This document shows positions 25,949 to 34,042 of a DNA stretch of 64,000 bases, in pieces. Both the position numbers and the translations under genes were made by a program. The notes beneath the pieces were generated by a model. That model was not told the DNA's origin. It did not search any database and worked only from the letters and a program-made list of their open reading frames with translations. Each line of letters opens with the position of its first letter. Within the stretch, counting starts at the first letter, position 1. Location: the NCBI GenBank assembly GCA_019636565.1, contig JAHBXG010000002.1:62001-126000 (forward strand), read 5' to 3'. Source of the DNA: Phycisphaeraceae bacterium (GTDB lineage Bacteria > Planctomycetota > Phycisphaerae > Phycisphaerales > UBA1924).

Positions 25949-26149
25949 ATGTCGTCTCGCGCAATGAAGACCGTGCTGTTTGCTCTCCCGTTGATGGCCG
26001 TGGCATCGCTCGTTCACGCAGCGCCGGCTGCGACGCAGCCCTCCTCGAAGGGACCTTCGATCCAACAGGCGGATCCGGTGACTCCCCAAAAGCACAAGAA
26101 ACACAAAAAGCACAAGAAACACAAGAAACCCGCGGCAAGCGCGAAGTGA
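25949..26149 (+). CDS. Small secreted His/Lys-repeat protein
   Basis: A 66-residue protein with a signal peptide (MKTVLFALPLMAVASLVHA, cleavage near residue 25). The mature peptide is about 41 residues: a linker and then repeats of His-Lys-Lys (KHKKHKKHKKHKK) before a short Ala/Ser/Lys tail. GGAGG lies eight bases before the ATG, and a terminator follows the gene. The repeat is encoded by near-identical caca-aga units that could slip during replication. It could bind metal or anionic polymers (inference). No family is recognised. Confidence 0.75.
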   Translation: MSSRAMKTVLFALPLMAVASLVHAAPAATQPSSKGPSIQQADPVTPQKHKKHKKHKKHKKPAASAK

Positions 26150-26201
26150 TCGAAGTTGCTGGGCTCGCTTGTTCAGCAAGTTGAGCGAATAGCGTCTGAG
26201 G

Positions 26202-26226
26202 CCTCGCTGAGACAGCGAGGTCTTTT
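26202..26226 (+). terminator. Rho-independent terminator of the His/Lys-repeat gene
   Basis: Eight-bp perfect stem (cctcgctg / cagcgagg) with a three-base loop, followed by TCTTTTCC. It lies about 50 bp past the gene's stop. Confidence 0.8.
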
Positions 26227-26418
26227 CCTTTCAGGCAGGAAACGCGGACGACACCGGCTCTCCCCTCTCGTAAGTGCCGGGTGAGATCGACGCGCTCGGT
26301 CGCACGGCCCGCCGAAAGCCGCCCACGCTCGTCGCCTCGTATCATTTGGTGTTTGCGTTTGGCTCGGTTGGCTGGACCGCCGACGATTTGACCCATCCCG
26401 CGTGAACGGAGACCCGCG

Positions 26419-27672
26419 ATGTCCACACTTTCCCCCACCCTCAAGCCCAGCAAGGTTTCGGACCCGCTGCAACTGATCGACGTCGATCACGTTCAGTTCT
26501 ACGTCGGGAATGCCAAGCAGGCGGCGTTCTTCTACGCCCACTGCTTCGGGTTCCAGATCGAGCAGGTCTGCGATCTCACCACGGGCAACCGCGACGCCGC
26601 CCACTACTTGCTGACGCAGGGAAACATCAGATTCATCCTGACCAGCCCCCTTTCGCCAGAGCACCACGCCGCGATGGAGATCGCGATGTACGGTGACGGC
26701 GTCAAGGACGTGGCGTTCACGGTGTTCGATGCCGAGGCCGCCTACGAGCGTGCGGTGAAGAACGGCGCGATGAGCGCGTACGAGCCCCGCGTGTACAAGG
26801 ACGACCGCGGCACGGTGACCATGGCCGGGATTCGCTCGTACGGGCGGGTGTGCCACACGTTTGTGAGCCGCACCGGGGAATACGACCTCACCAAGGTGAA
26901 GCAGGGCGGGCTGTTCATGCCCCGGTTCAAGCGGCTGGATGGCGGTTCGTGCGAACCGGCCGCCGGGTGCGCCCCCCAGAGCGGCGTCGGCAGTTCGATC
27001 CTCGAGATCAACGAATACAACAAGAAGAATCCGTGCGGGCTGAAATACGTCGATCACCTCGTCGGCAACGTCGAACTCGGCAAGATGAATTACTGGGTCA
27101 AGTGGTACGAGGACGTACTCGAGTTCAAGATGTTCAAGCACTTCGACGATGCCGACATCTCGACCGAGTTCTCGGCGCTCATGAGCAAAGTGATGGCAAG
27201 CGGCAATCATCTGATCAAGATGCCGATCAACGAGCCCGCCCACGGCAAGAAGAAAAGCCAGGTACAGGAATACCTCGACTGGCACTGCAACACCCCCGGC
27301 GTCCAGCACCTCGCGCTCCGCACCGACGACGAATTGCACTCGATTTCGACCCTGCGCAGCCGCGGCGTGGACTTCCTCATGCTCCCAGAGGCCTACTACG
27401 AAAAAGTCTGGGATCGCGTCAACGGCATGCTCAAGCAGCACGGGCACGAAGCAGTCAAGGAAGATCACAGGAAGATCCGTGACCTTGGCATTTTGGTCGA
27501 TGCGGACGATGAGGGTTATTTGCTCCAGCTCTTCACCAAGCCCTTGCAGGACCGGCCGACGCTGTTCTTCGAAATCATCTGTCGTCGCGGGTCGCAGAGT
27601 TTCGGGAAGGGGAACTTCAAGGCGCTGTTTGAGGCGCTGGAGATGGAGCAGGGGAAGCGCGGGAATTTGTGA
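26419..27672 (+). CDS. hppD: 4-hydroxyphenylpyruvate dioxygenase
   Basis: A 417-residue two-domain vicinal-oxygen-chelate enzyme that turns 4-hydroxyphenylpyruvate and O2 into homogentisate in tyrosine breakdown. The Fe(II) ligands are visible: His in YVDHLVGNV (about 213), His in PGVQHLALRT (about 297) and Glu in TLFFEIICRRG (about 385). The C-terminal SFGKGNFKALFEALE helix closes the active site. The start follows GGAGA. Length is as in plant and animal-type HPPDs. No homogentisate dioxygenase or other tyrosine-catabolic gene is adjacent, so the product could also serve quinone or pigment synthesis. Confidence 0.96.
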   Translation: MSTLSPTLKPSKVSDPLQLIDVDHVQFYVGNAKQAAFFYAHCFGFQIEQVCDLTTGNRDAAHYLLTQGNIRFILTSPLSPEHHAAMEIAMYGDGVKDVAFTVFDAEAAYERAVKNGAMSAYEPRVYKDDRGTVTMAGIRSYGRVCHTFVSRTGEYDLTKVKQGGLFMPRFKRLDGGSCEPAAGCAPQSGVGSSILEINEYNKKNPCGLKYVDHLVGNVELGKMNYWVKWYEDVLEFKMFKHFDDADISTEFSALMSKVMASGNHLIKMPINEPAHGKKKSQVQEYLDWHCNTPGVQHLALRTDDELHSISTLRSRGVDFLMLPEAYYEKVWDRVNGMLKQHGHEAVKEDHRKIRDLGILVDADDEGYLLQLFTKPLQDRPTLFFEIICRRGSQSFGKGNFKALFEALEMEQGKRGNL

Positions 27673-27687
27673 TCAGGGAGATCGCCG

Positions 27688-27939
27688 ATGCACACGGTTC
27701 TTCGCGTTGGTTCACTCATTTTCTTTTTGTGCTCAAACGAAGGCCAAGAACCGCCGCACATTCACATCCGCAAAGGCGCAAAGACCTCCGACGCGATCGC
27801 AAAGTGATGGCTCTCGCCCCCGACCAAGGCATACTCCCACGGATTCACCGTCGCCGAGTCGCGAACAATCGAATCAACGGTCCGAACTCGAAGAAAGGAG
27901 CTGCTCGATGCGTGGCGGAAACACTTTGAAGCGCAATGA
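27688..27939 (+). pseudogene. DUF4160 protein interrupted by an in-frame TGA
   Basis: The frame starting at ATG 27688 encodes a DUF4160 protein: MHTVLRVGSLIFFLCSNEG, then EPPHIHIRKGAK, the family's Pro-His-x-His core. After DAIAK there is a TGA at 27805-27807, where relatives have a residue of the AKxWL motif. The same frame then resumes with WLSPP, HGFTVAESRTIE and LLDAWRKHF, which is the rest of the family pattern, ending at a TGA at 27937. The gene is thus a DUF4160 reading frame broken by one nonsense codon. Its partner DUF2442 overlaps its end and is intact. DUF4160/DUF2442 pairs are common neighbours and have been proposed to act as toxin-antitoxin-like modules. Confidence 0.75.
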
Positions 27940-28276
27940 AAGCCCGGCGCCGCGAATCCTGCACGCCGACATTCGCCGCGTGCGAAGGGAGCACATGCTT
28001 CTCATAAGCTTCGCGGATGCGAGGGTTCTGGGCTTGCCGCTGACCCTTTTTCCGGCTCTGGCCATTGCGAAACCGGCGGAACGCAACAATATCGAACTGA
28101 TTGCCCGCGGCCACGGTCTTCGCTGGCCCCAACTTGATCTTGATTTGTCTGCCTCGGGGCTTTTGGCGGGCAATCCCGAGTTTGCTGGATCTGCGAAAAG
28201 AGTTGCCAGCGAACGTCGGCTGAAGGATTACTTTCGATCGCTTCAGGCTTTTGCCAGCAAGAGTTTGGCGGGTTGA
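27908..28276 (+). CDS. DUF2442 domain protein
   Basis: A 122-residue protein with the DUF2442 pattern: LLISFADARVLGLPLTLFPALA, then RNNIELIARGHGLRWPQLDLDLS and SGLLAG. The family is small, often lies directly after DUF4160 genes, and is suspected to be the antitoxin-like partner. The ATG overlaps the broken DUF4160 frame by 32 bp and has AAGGAG seven bases upstream, so the pair would have been translationally linked. The C-terminal third is basic and helical. Its stop overlaps the start of the RarD gene (TTGA). Confidence 0.85.
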   Translation: MRGGNTLKRNESPAPRILHADIRRVRREHMLLISFADARVLGLPLTLFPALAIAKPAERNNIELIARGHGLRWPQLDLDLSASGLLAGNPEFAGSAKRVASERRLKDYFRSLQAFASKSLAG

Positions 28277-29226
28277 CGCGCGGCAAGGGTTCCAAACCGG
28301 CTTCGAGTGCCAATCCGTCCGGCTTTCTGTACGCCCTCTCGGCCTACGTCTGGTGGGGATTCGCGCCCGTCTACTTCCACGCCTTCACGCGCGTCCCGTC
28401 CCTGGTCGTCCTCGGGCACCGCGTTGTCTGGTCCGTCGCGCTCCTGATTCTTCTCATAACCATCGGCCGCCAATGGCCCGACGTCCGCCGTGTCATCCGC
28501 GATCGCTCGCTCTGGCCCTGGCTCGCGGCATCCACCCTTCTCATCGCGATCAACTGGCTCGTTTTCATCTACGCCGTCGCCACCGGCCGCATCGTCGAAT
28601 CCAGCCTCGGCTTCTTCCTCAACCCGCTCGTCACCGTCGTCCTCGGCATGCTTTTTCTCGGTGAGCGCCTCAGGCCCCTGCAGTGGTCAGCCGCGTTCAT
28701 TGCCGCGGCGGGCCTTGCCTATCTCACAATCGCCCGTGGCGGACTTCCGTGGATCACCCTCACCCTCTCGCTCTGCTTCGCGATCTACGCGCTCCTGCGA
28801 AAAAAGGCCCCTGTCAGGCCCATGACCGGGCTCTTTGTCGAAACCGCCATTCTCTTTCCGGCATCGCTCGCCTTTCTGCTCTGGACCCACACCCGACCCG
28901 AAGCAGCAACCTTCAACACGCCGCTCACGCTCGGCCTGCTCTCGCTCGCCGGCATCGTCACCACCGTGCCGATGCTCTGGTTCATCGCCGCCTCGCGACG
29001 CATGCCGCTTGTCACCCTCGGTTTTCTGCAATTCATCAACCCGACAATTCAGTTTGTGGTCGGCGTCGTGATCTTCCACGAGGCCTTCGACCGCGATCGC
29101 CTGATCGCCTTTTCCATCGTCTGGATCGGCGTGATCCTTTTTTTGCTCGATCTTGTCCGGCGTTCGGCCCGCGCAATCTCACAGAGCGATGCCGCCGCCG
29201 CGACCGTTATGGCCGAGCCGGAGTAA
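28273..29226 (+). CDS. rarD: RarD-type EamA family transporter
   Basis: A 317-residue inner-membrane protein with ten predicted helices in two EamA-like halves. The RarD hallmarks are present: ALSAYVWWGFAPVYF at the start, HRVVWSVALL, FIYAVATGRIVESSLGFFLNPL, and LGFLQFINPTIQFV in the second half. The family belongs to the drug/metabolite transporter superfamily; RarD substrates are not firmly known. The TTG start overlaps the DUF2442 stop by 4 bp. An alternative is a later start, but the sequence up to SGFLYALSAY is needed for the first helix. Confidence 0.9.
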   Translation: MTRGKGSKPASSANPSGFLYALSAYVWWGFAPVYFHAFTRVPSLVVLGHRVVWSVALLILLITIGRQWPDVRRVIRDRSLWPWLAASTLLIAINWLVFIYAVATGRIVESSLGFFLNPLVTVVLGMLFLGERLRPLQWSAAFIAAAGLAYLTIARGGLPWITLTLSLCFAIYALLRKKAPVRPMTGLFVETAILFPASLAFLLWTHTRPEAATFNTPLTLGLLSLAGIVTTVPMLWFIAASRRMPLVTLGFLQFINPTIQFVVGVVIFHEAFDRDRLIAFSIVWIGVILFLLDLVRRSARAISQSDAAAATVMAEPE

Positions 29227-29246
29227 TCCCGCATCCGAGTGAGTCC

Positions 29247-30311
29247 TCAGCGCGGCCCGATCGCGATGAAGTTCACGCTTGTGTTGAACAAGGCTCCCGT
29301 CGAGTCGTACGTGAAGAACGTGCAACTGCTGGTCGTGACATTGCCGACCGTGCACATGCGTCCCGTGCTTCCCGGCGTCGCGACGAACGTCGGCGTGCTG
29401 CTGAACGCGGTGTTGAATGTCACGTCGAATCGTCCGGTGGACGGACGCGAGACGGTCCAGCCCGAGCCGGCGAAGACCGTGCCCCCGGCCCCGACGGTGC
29501 CGCGGACCGTCCGCAGATTCTCTTCGGTCGCATTGGCGAAATACTGGCCCACAGGTCCGAGCCGGATGTCGCCCCGCACCTCGAGTTTGGAAGCCGGCGC
29601 GGTTGTCCCGATGCCGACATTGCCGGTGCTGTCGGTGCGCAGGATGATGTCGCCGTTAGGACGCGTGTTGAAAATCGTAAAGTTCGGGTCGCCGGCGGAG
29701 CCATACCCAACCCACGCGCGCTCGACGTTGCCGCTGTCGCGGTAGCTGATGTACCCCACCTGCTGCGTGGTGGAGTCGGTGTCCTGCAGCGCGAGCGTGG
29801 GCGCGGTCGAAGCGATGTGGACCGTATGAGTCGGAGCCGCCGTACCGACACCGATTTTTCCGTTGCTGTCGACCGAAACGGCGTTGATACCCGTGCCGTT
29901 CGCGGGCGTGAGGCCCGACGACAGATGCGCCCAAGTGGCCGAAGGCGCCGGCGTCACCACCTGACGATCAGAGAGCGTCGTAAAACCCGTGGCATCGGAG
30001 CAGTCGAGACCCGTGTCGGCCCGCACCGCGATCTCGATCGCCCTGGTTCCGCTCGTGACGAAACTCTTGCCGAAGTCGATTTCCGCGGTGAAGACGCCGT
30101 TGGTGACTTGGACATTGTCCACGCACACGGCCGGCGCGACGACCAGTCCGCCCGATGTCGCGTTGAAAAGCGTGAATTTCAAATCGTACAGACCGCTTAC
30201 GGCCGAACCGCCGGAACTCAACTGCCCCTGATAGGTAAACGCGGTGGACTGGGCCAACGACGCCGAGGCGACAAAGGCAACAACGAACGACGCGCAGATC
30301 AGACGACGCAT
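29247..30311 (-). CDS. Secreted fibre-like protein with VGIGT repeats
   Basis: A 354-residue protein with a signal peptide (cleavage after SASLAQ, residue about 20). It opens with FTYQGQLSSGG, a beta-rich domain common at the start of secreted planctomycete proteins. The middle contains KIGVGTAAPTHTVHI and NVGIGTTAPASKLEVRG, repeats seen in phage-tail-fibre-like and trimeric beta-structured proteins. The C-terminal 90 residues form another beta domain ending in VNFIAIGPR. No S74 chaperone domain is present. A cell-surface or extracellular role is inferred. The start follows GGAG. It converges with rarD and has no PEP-CTERM tail. Confidence 0.75.
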   Translation of the reverse strand: MRRLICASFVVAFVASASLAQSTAFTYQGQLSSGGSAVSGLYDLKFTLFNATSGGLVVAPAVCVDNVQVTNGVFTAEIDFGKSFVTSGTRAIEIAVRADTGLDCSDATGFTTLSDRQVVTPAPSATWAHLSSGLTPANGTGINAVSVDSNGKIGVGTAAPTHTVHIASTAPTLALQDTDSTTQQVGYISYRDSGNVERAWVGYGSAGDPNFTIFNTRPNGDIILRTDSTGNVGIGTTAPASKLEVRGDIRLGPVGQYFANATEENLRTVRGTVGAGGTVFAGSGWTVSRPSTGRFDVTFNTAFSSTPTFVATPGSTGRMCTVGNVTTSSCTFFTYDSTGALFNTSVNFIAIGPR

Positions 30312-30592
30312 GAGTATGACTCCGCAAGAGTGATTTCCTGCCCTGAAATGGCGGGCATTTCCCCCATTCCAAGATAACTCAATGTTCTCGCAATGACATG
30401 CGATTTGAGTCGAACTCCCCCCAGAACCCCTTCGACCGTTCGCCTTCGGGATGGGTGGCGACCGCCTCCGGCTCGCGCGGTTCGATTCCAATCTGTTTCC
30501 AGGCTCTTTGTTGGAGTTACCCTCGAACCGCTCGAAGCCCCCCACCGGCAGTTCGCGCCGGGCGCGCCTCCAAACGAGAGTGCGCTCCGCAC

Positions 30593-31345
30593 CTAAGACT
30601 TTGCGACCGTCCGCCTCACGATCCCCAGCCCGTACTGGCTCGCCGCCTTTTTCACAAACAAGTCGAAATCGACCGCGGCATACTCGTTCGCCGAATCCGA
30701 AATCACCCGCACCACGCCGAGCGGAATCCCCTGCTCATGACACACCTGCGCAACCGCCCCGCCCTCCATCTCGACGCACAGCGCGCTCGGAACTCTCGAT
30801 CGCACGGCCTCCCGATCCGCTCCACTCGCGACAAACCGATCGCCGCTCGCGATATCTCCAGAGAAAACGCGCGGAGAGGGAATCCCCAGTTCGGCCGCTG
30901 CCGCCGACCCGATCGCCTCCTGAGAATCGTGCCGCACAAACTCCGCGGCACTTTGTTCCAGAATCTCGCGCAGCCGGAAATCACATTCGAACGAGCTCGC
31001 ACCAAGGAGCGGAATCTCCAGAGGCGGGAAAATGGGTGATGCATCCATGTCGTGCTGCCAGAGGCGCTTCCCGACCACCACATCGCCGACCCGAAGATTC
31101 GGATCGAGCGCACCCGCTACCCCGCTGAAGATGATCGACGAGACCCGGTGAACATCGATCAGGTGCTGCGCCGTCGCCGCCGAGGCCACCTTCCCCATCC
31201 GGCTGAAGACGAGAACGATCCGCCGCCCCTCGAGCTCGCCTGTGTAATACGTCCTGCCTCCGTGTGTGCGCTCCGACTCCCGCCGCATCTCTCGCGCGAG
31301 CAGAATTGCCTCCTCCGGCATGGCGGTCATGATTCCGATAGTCAC
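30593..31345 (-). CDS. mtnN: 5'-methylthioadenosine/S-adenosylhomocysteine nucleosidase
   Basis: A 250-residue purine-nucleoside phosphorylase-fold enzyme. Landmarks are IGIMTAMPEEA at the start, IIFSGVAGALDPNLRVGDVVV, ASGDRFVAS, the substrate-binding CVEMEGGAVAQVC and VRVISDSAN with the catalytic Asp. It cleaves adenine from MTA and SAH in methionine salvage and activated-methyl recycling. Length is slightly above the usual 230. The start overlaps the stop of the upstream DUF985 gene by 4 bp, so the two are coupled. Confidence 0.94.
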   Translation of the reverse strand: MTIGIMTAMPEEAILLAREMRRESERTHGGRTYYTGELEGRRIVLVFSRMGKVASAATAQHLIDVHRVSSIIFSGVAGALDPNLRVGDVVVGKRLWQHDMDASPIFPPLEIPLLGASSFECDFRLREILEQSAAEFVRHDSQEAIGSAAAAELGIPSPRVFSGDIASGDRFVASGADREAVRSRVPSALCVEMEGGAVAQVCHEQGIPLGVVRVISDSANEYAAVDFDLFVKKAASQYGLGIVRRTVAKS

Positions 31346-31929
31346 GGCGTGCCCTCCGGAATCCGTTGCGGCGCCAGCGCCTCGATCAATTCACGCACAC
31401 GGTCGTCGGCCTTCGCGCACAGCGACAGCATCCGGTCGCGCGTCCCGAGCTCAAAATCGGCCCACTCAAAGCCGGGCGAAACCGTGCACCCGAGCAGCGC
31501 GTACCCGGCGCCGCCACCGCCCGCGCGAATCCGGCACCCCTGCCACACCCCGCGCGGCACAGCCACCTGCGGCCGATCCCCCCGCTCGAGATCGGCGCCG
31601 ATCCCCACGACCTGCGCGCTGCCATCCGGGAAGAGCTGCAGTTGCTCGACCGCGTCACCCTGATAAAAGTGAAACACCTCGTCGCTCTGCACGAGGTGCA
31701 TGAGCGACACGACCCCCGGCGCGAGCAGAAAGTAGATCTGCGTGCTGTGGTTCCTGCCGCAGTCGCGCGAGAGATAGCGTCCCGGCAGCGCATCGCCCGG
31801 TATCTTCTCGCCCGATCGGTACGTCTCACGGAAATAACCGCCCTCGTTCGGCAGCGGCACGAGCCCGAGAACTTCGACGATTCTCTTTGCCTGCGCGTTG
31901 AGCACGGCACCAGAATATGGCGCCGCCAA
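31342..31929 (-). CDS. DUF985 cupin-like protein
   Basis: A 195-residue protein of the cupin_5 (DUF985) family. Visible family marks are LVPLPNEGGYFRETYRS, STQIYFLLAPG, SDEVFHFYQGDAVEQL and the late CTVSPGFEWADFEL. The fold is a small beta-barrel; the metal or ligand is not known for most members. It is translationally coupled to the MTA/SAH nucleosidase gene (4-bp overlap), which suggests a shared metabolic setting, but no link is proven. Internal start alternatives are few because similarity begins near residue 13. Confidence 0.9.
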   Translation of the reverse strand: MAAPYSGAVLNAQAKRIVEVLGLVPLPNEGGYFRETYRSGEKIPGDALPGRYLSRDCGRNHSTQIYFLLAPGVVSLMHLVQSDEVFHFYQGDAVEQLQLFPDGSAQVVGIGADLERGDRPQVAVPRGVWQGCRIRAGGGGAGYALLGCTVSPGFEWADFELGTRDRMLSLCAKADDRVRELIEALAPQRIPEGTP

Positions 31930-31946
31930 TCCTCGGCGATGACCAT

Positions 31947-32861
31947 TCAGGCACTGCGAAGCTTGCGGAGCGAATCGCGCGCCCGCACCACCGACTCACC
32001 CTCTTCGATTCGCAATCTCCTGATCAGATCAGCGATCTCCGGGAGCGCCGCGTCCGTCCGCGCTTCCAGCCGTTCACGCAACGTCGCGACATCGTGAAAC
32101 CGGCCGAGGTGCCGCGCAGCCCCGGCGATGATCTCTTCCTTGCGCTTCGTGCCACGGACTCCGAGGTCGCGGAGCGTGCGCAGCGAGATGCGGAGCTTCT
32201 TCAGATCAATCCGCAGATCGTGCAGCGCCGCATCCGGCGGCAGCGGGCGCGAGAGCACCTCGTTCGCGCGATCGATCCACCGACCCGCGCGCCGAGCCAC
32301 CTGCTTGCGAACGACAACGGTTTCGGTTTCCACATCGGTGGCAAGCCGCGCTCGCAACTTGCGAAGCCGGCCCGGCGTCACCTTCGCGACGTACTCGAGC
32401 AGATCCCGTTCATAGAGCGGGCGCTCCTGTTCGATTTCTCTCTGCAGGCGGCGCGGCTGACCTTCGCCCCCGAGAAGCTCCGAGGCAATCTCCACGTGGA
32501 CATCAAGATCACGCACCCGCCCCGCGCGCCGGCGGAGCTTTCGAAGAATGACCCTCAGTTTCTCGGATGCGCTCTTGTCGAGCTCGCTTCCCAACACATC
32601 GAGCACCACGCTCGCGGCGCGGCACGAACGCCTCAGCACGTGCACCTTTTCCGCCGTCGCCTCGCGTGCTCCCAGCAATTCCTCCGCCGCCTCGAGCACC
32701 TCGCCCACGGCACGCCGCGCTACCCGCACGGGTTGGACACCCTGCGTGCGACGACTCGGGCTTTCGACGACGGCGGACAGCATGCTGCGTGGCACCTTTG
32801 CAAAAGGCCTGGCTCGGCTTCCTTGCCGTCGGGGTTCCACGGGCGAGCTTATGGGCGGCAT
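31947..32861 (-). CDS. CHAD domain protein
   Basis: A 304-residue protein, alpha-helical throughout, rich in Arg, Lys and His. The CHAD domain (about residues 40-300) shows paired basic helices: KVHVLRRSCRAASVVLD, KLRRRAGRVRDLDVHVE, LHDLRIDLKKLRISLRTL and HLGRFHDVATLRERL. CHAD domains bind inorganic polyphosphate through these basic faces. The start is the ATG giving MPPISSPVEP; the frame is open 11 codons further, without a ribosome site. A ppx-type gene lies 20 kb away. It sits 17 bp upstream of the DUF985 gene on the same strand. Confidence 0.92.
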   Translation of the reverse strand: MPPISSPVEPRRQGSRARPFAKVPRSMLSAVVESPSRRTQGVQPVRVARRAVGEVLEAAEELLGAREATAEKVHVLRRSCRAASVVLDVLGSELDKSASEKLRVILRKLRRRAGRVRDLDVHVEIASELLGGEGQPRRLQREIEQERPLYERDLLEYVAKVTPGRLRKLRARLATDVETETVVVRKQVARRAGRWIDRANEVLSRPLPPDAALHDLRIDLKKLRISLRTLRDLGVRGTKRKEEIIAGAARHLGRFHDVATLRERLEARTDAALPEIADLIRRLRIEEGESVVRARDSLRKLRSA

Positions 32862-33069
32862 TGTGTGGCCGCTGCGTGAAACCGCAGCCACCACAAGATT
32901 TCACACAACCCGCCGTCCCAGCGCAAAAATCGGGGTCGCCCGTAAGCCGAATTCGCCTCGCTTGTGGAAATCCTGTGCACGACTTGTCAACTGGCGACAG
33001 CCCGCGCCAGATGACATCAGCAATCGGCGATCGCGCGTTCTCACCGAACGTCGCGGCATCCGCAAAGCG

Positions 33070-33981
33070 CTACTTGGGAAAGAGAAACGTGAGATTGATG
33101 CGAAGGCCCCAAGTCGGCCCCTGCGCCGGACTCTCCGCGTAGTAGCGCCCGCCCACCTGCAAACTCACCGGTTGTTCTCCAACTCTGAAAATCTGGCTCA
33201 CCATCAGGTTGAGCGGAACCGTCCACTGCTTCCCCGTCCAGTCGTACGTCGATTCGGTATTGAGAGTGAGTGAAGTCGCGGTCGGCCAGGTGTAACTGAC
33301 AAAGGGTTGAAAGTACGAGGCATTGATCGTCGGGTCGCCGTGCGGGCCCGCGACGCGCCAGATGTGATTCGCCAGAATTCCGTACGTCCACCCGTGCTCC
33401 TGCTTCAGCACAACCGCGGTCGGCCCGAGGCCGAGTTGCCCTTGCCCGAGCTGCGAATCGGTTGCCGTCGGGATGTATTCGACCGGCCCGACGCCCCAGA
33501 TCAGACCCCACGGACCGGGTTCTTTCGGCGAGAAAAACTGCGACGCCGTCGTATCGCTGAGCCCGAACTTGTCGGACATTCCCGGCGCCGGCGCTTCCTG
33601 GTACACCACCGGCACGATCGTTCGGAAAATGATGTTCCAGTCTTCGCTGATCGAAACCGGAATCACCGGCTGGATGTTCAGCGTGAACTTGCCGGCATCG
33701 TTGGGGCCAAAGCCCTTGTCGTAGTTGAACTGAAACGGAACGCTGATCAGATCCGCGACGGGGTTGTTCAGTTTCTTCGCCAGTTCGTTGCCGTTGTCCG
33801 ACGCGGCCTGTGCCGGCGCCGCCCCTTGCTTTGCGTTCACGCCCTCATCGAAGCGGAAAACGACGGAGGTATCGAGTTTCGCCGCGCCGCTGTCTTCGCC
33901 GGAGATTTCAGCTCCGGTGCAGTTGAACGCGACAATCGCAAGGGCTGTCATCACGCTCGTCCTTGTCACCATTCCGTTCAT
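33070..33981 (-). CDS. Outer-membrane transporter-like beta-barrel protein
   Basis: A 303-residue protein with an N-terminal signal sequence (about residues 5-25). The rest is built from short amphipathic strands: FRFDEGVNAK early, SVPFQFNYDKGFG, GPVEYIPTATDSQLGQGQLGLGPTAV, WTYGILANHIWRVAG and the aromatic C-terminal NLTFLFPK. It resembles 'transporter' proteins of the phenol-degradation MetA-like group, which are predicted outer-membrane channels. Substrate unknown. The start is the ATG behind GGAG; one more ATG three codons later is possible. The upstream neighbour is the amidase. Confidence 0.72.
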   Translation of the reverse strand: MNGMVTRTSVMTALAIVAFNCTGAEISGEDSGAAKLDTSVVFRFDEGVNAKQGAAPAQAASDNGNELAKKLNNPVADLISVPFQFNYDKGFGPNDAGKFTLNIQPVIPVSISEDWNIIFRTIVPVVYQEAPAPGMSDKFGLSDTTASQFFSPKEPGPWGLIWGVGPVEYIPTATDSQLGQGQLGLGPTAVVLKQEHGWTYGILANHIWRVAGPHGDPTINASYFQPFVSYTWPTATSLTLNTESTYDWTGKQWTVPLNLMVSQIFRVGEQPVSLQVGGRYYAESPAQGPTWGLRINLTFLFPK

Positions 33982-34042
33982 GCGCCACGCTCCATTTATC
34001 CGCACCGGCTTCGGCGGAACCGAAGCTACCGGCTCGGCAACT

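Noticed and set aside
27805-27807. TGA read as selenocysteine or another recoded residue
   Set aside because: No selenocysteine-type motif or SECIS-like hairpin directly after it was seen, and DUF4160 proteins do not use selenocysteine. A nonsense mutation or sequencing error is simpler.
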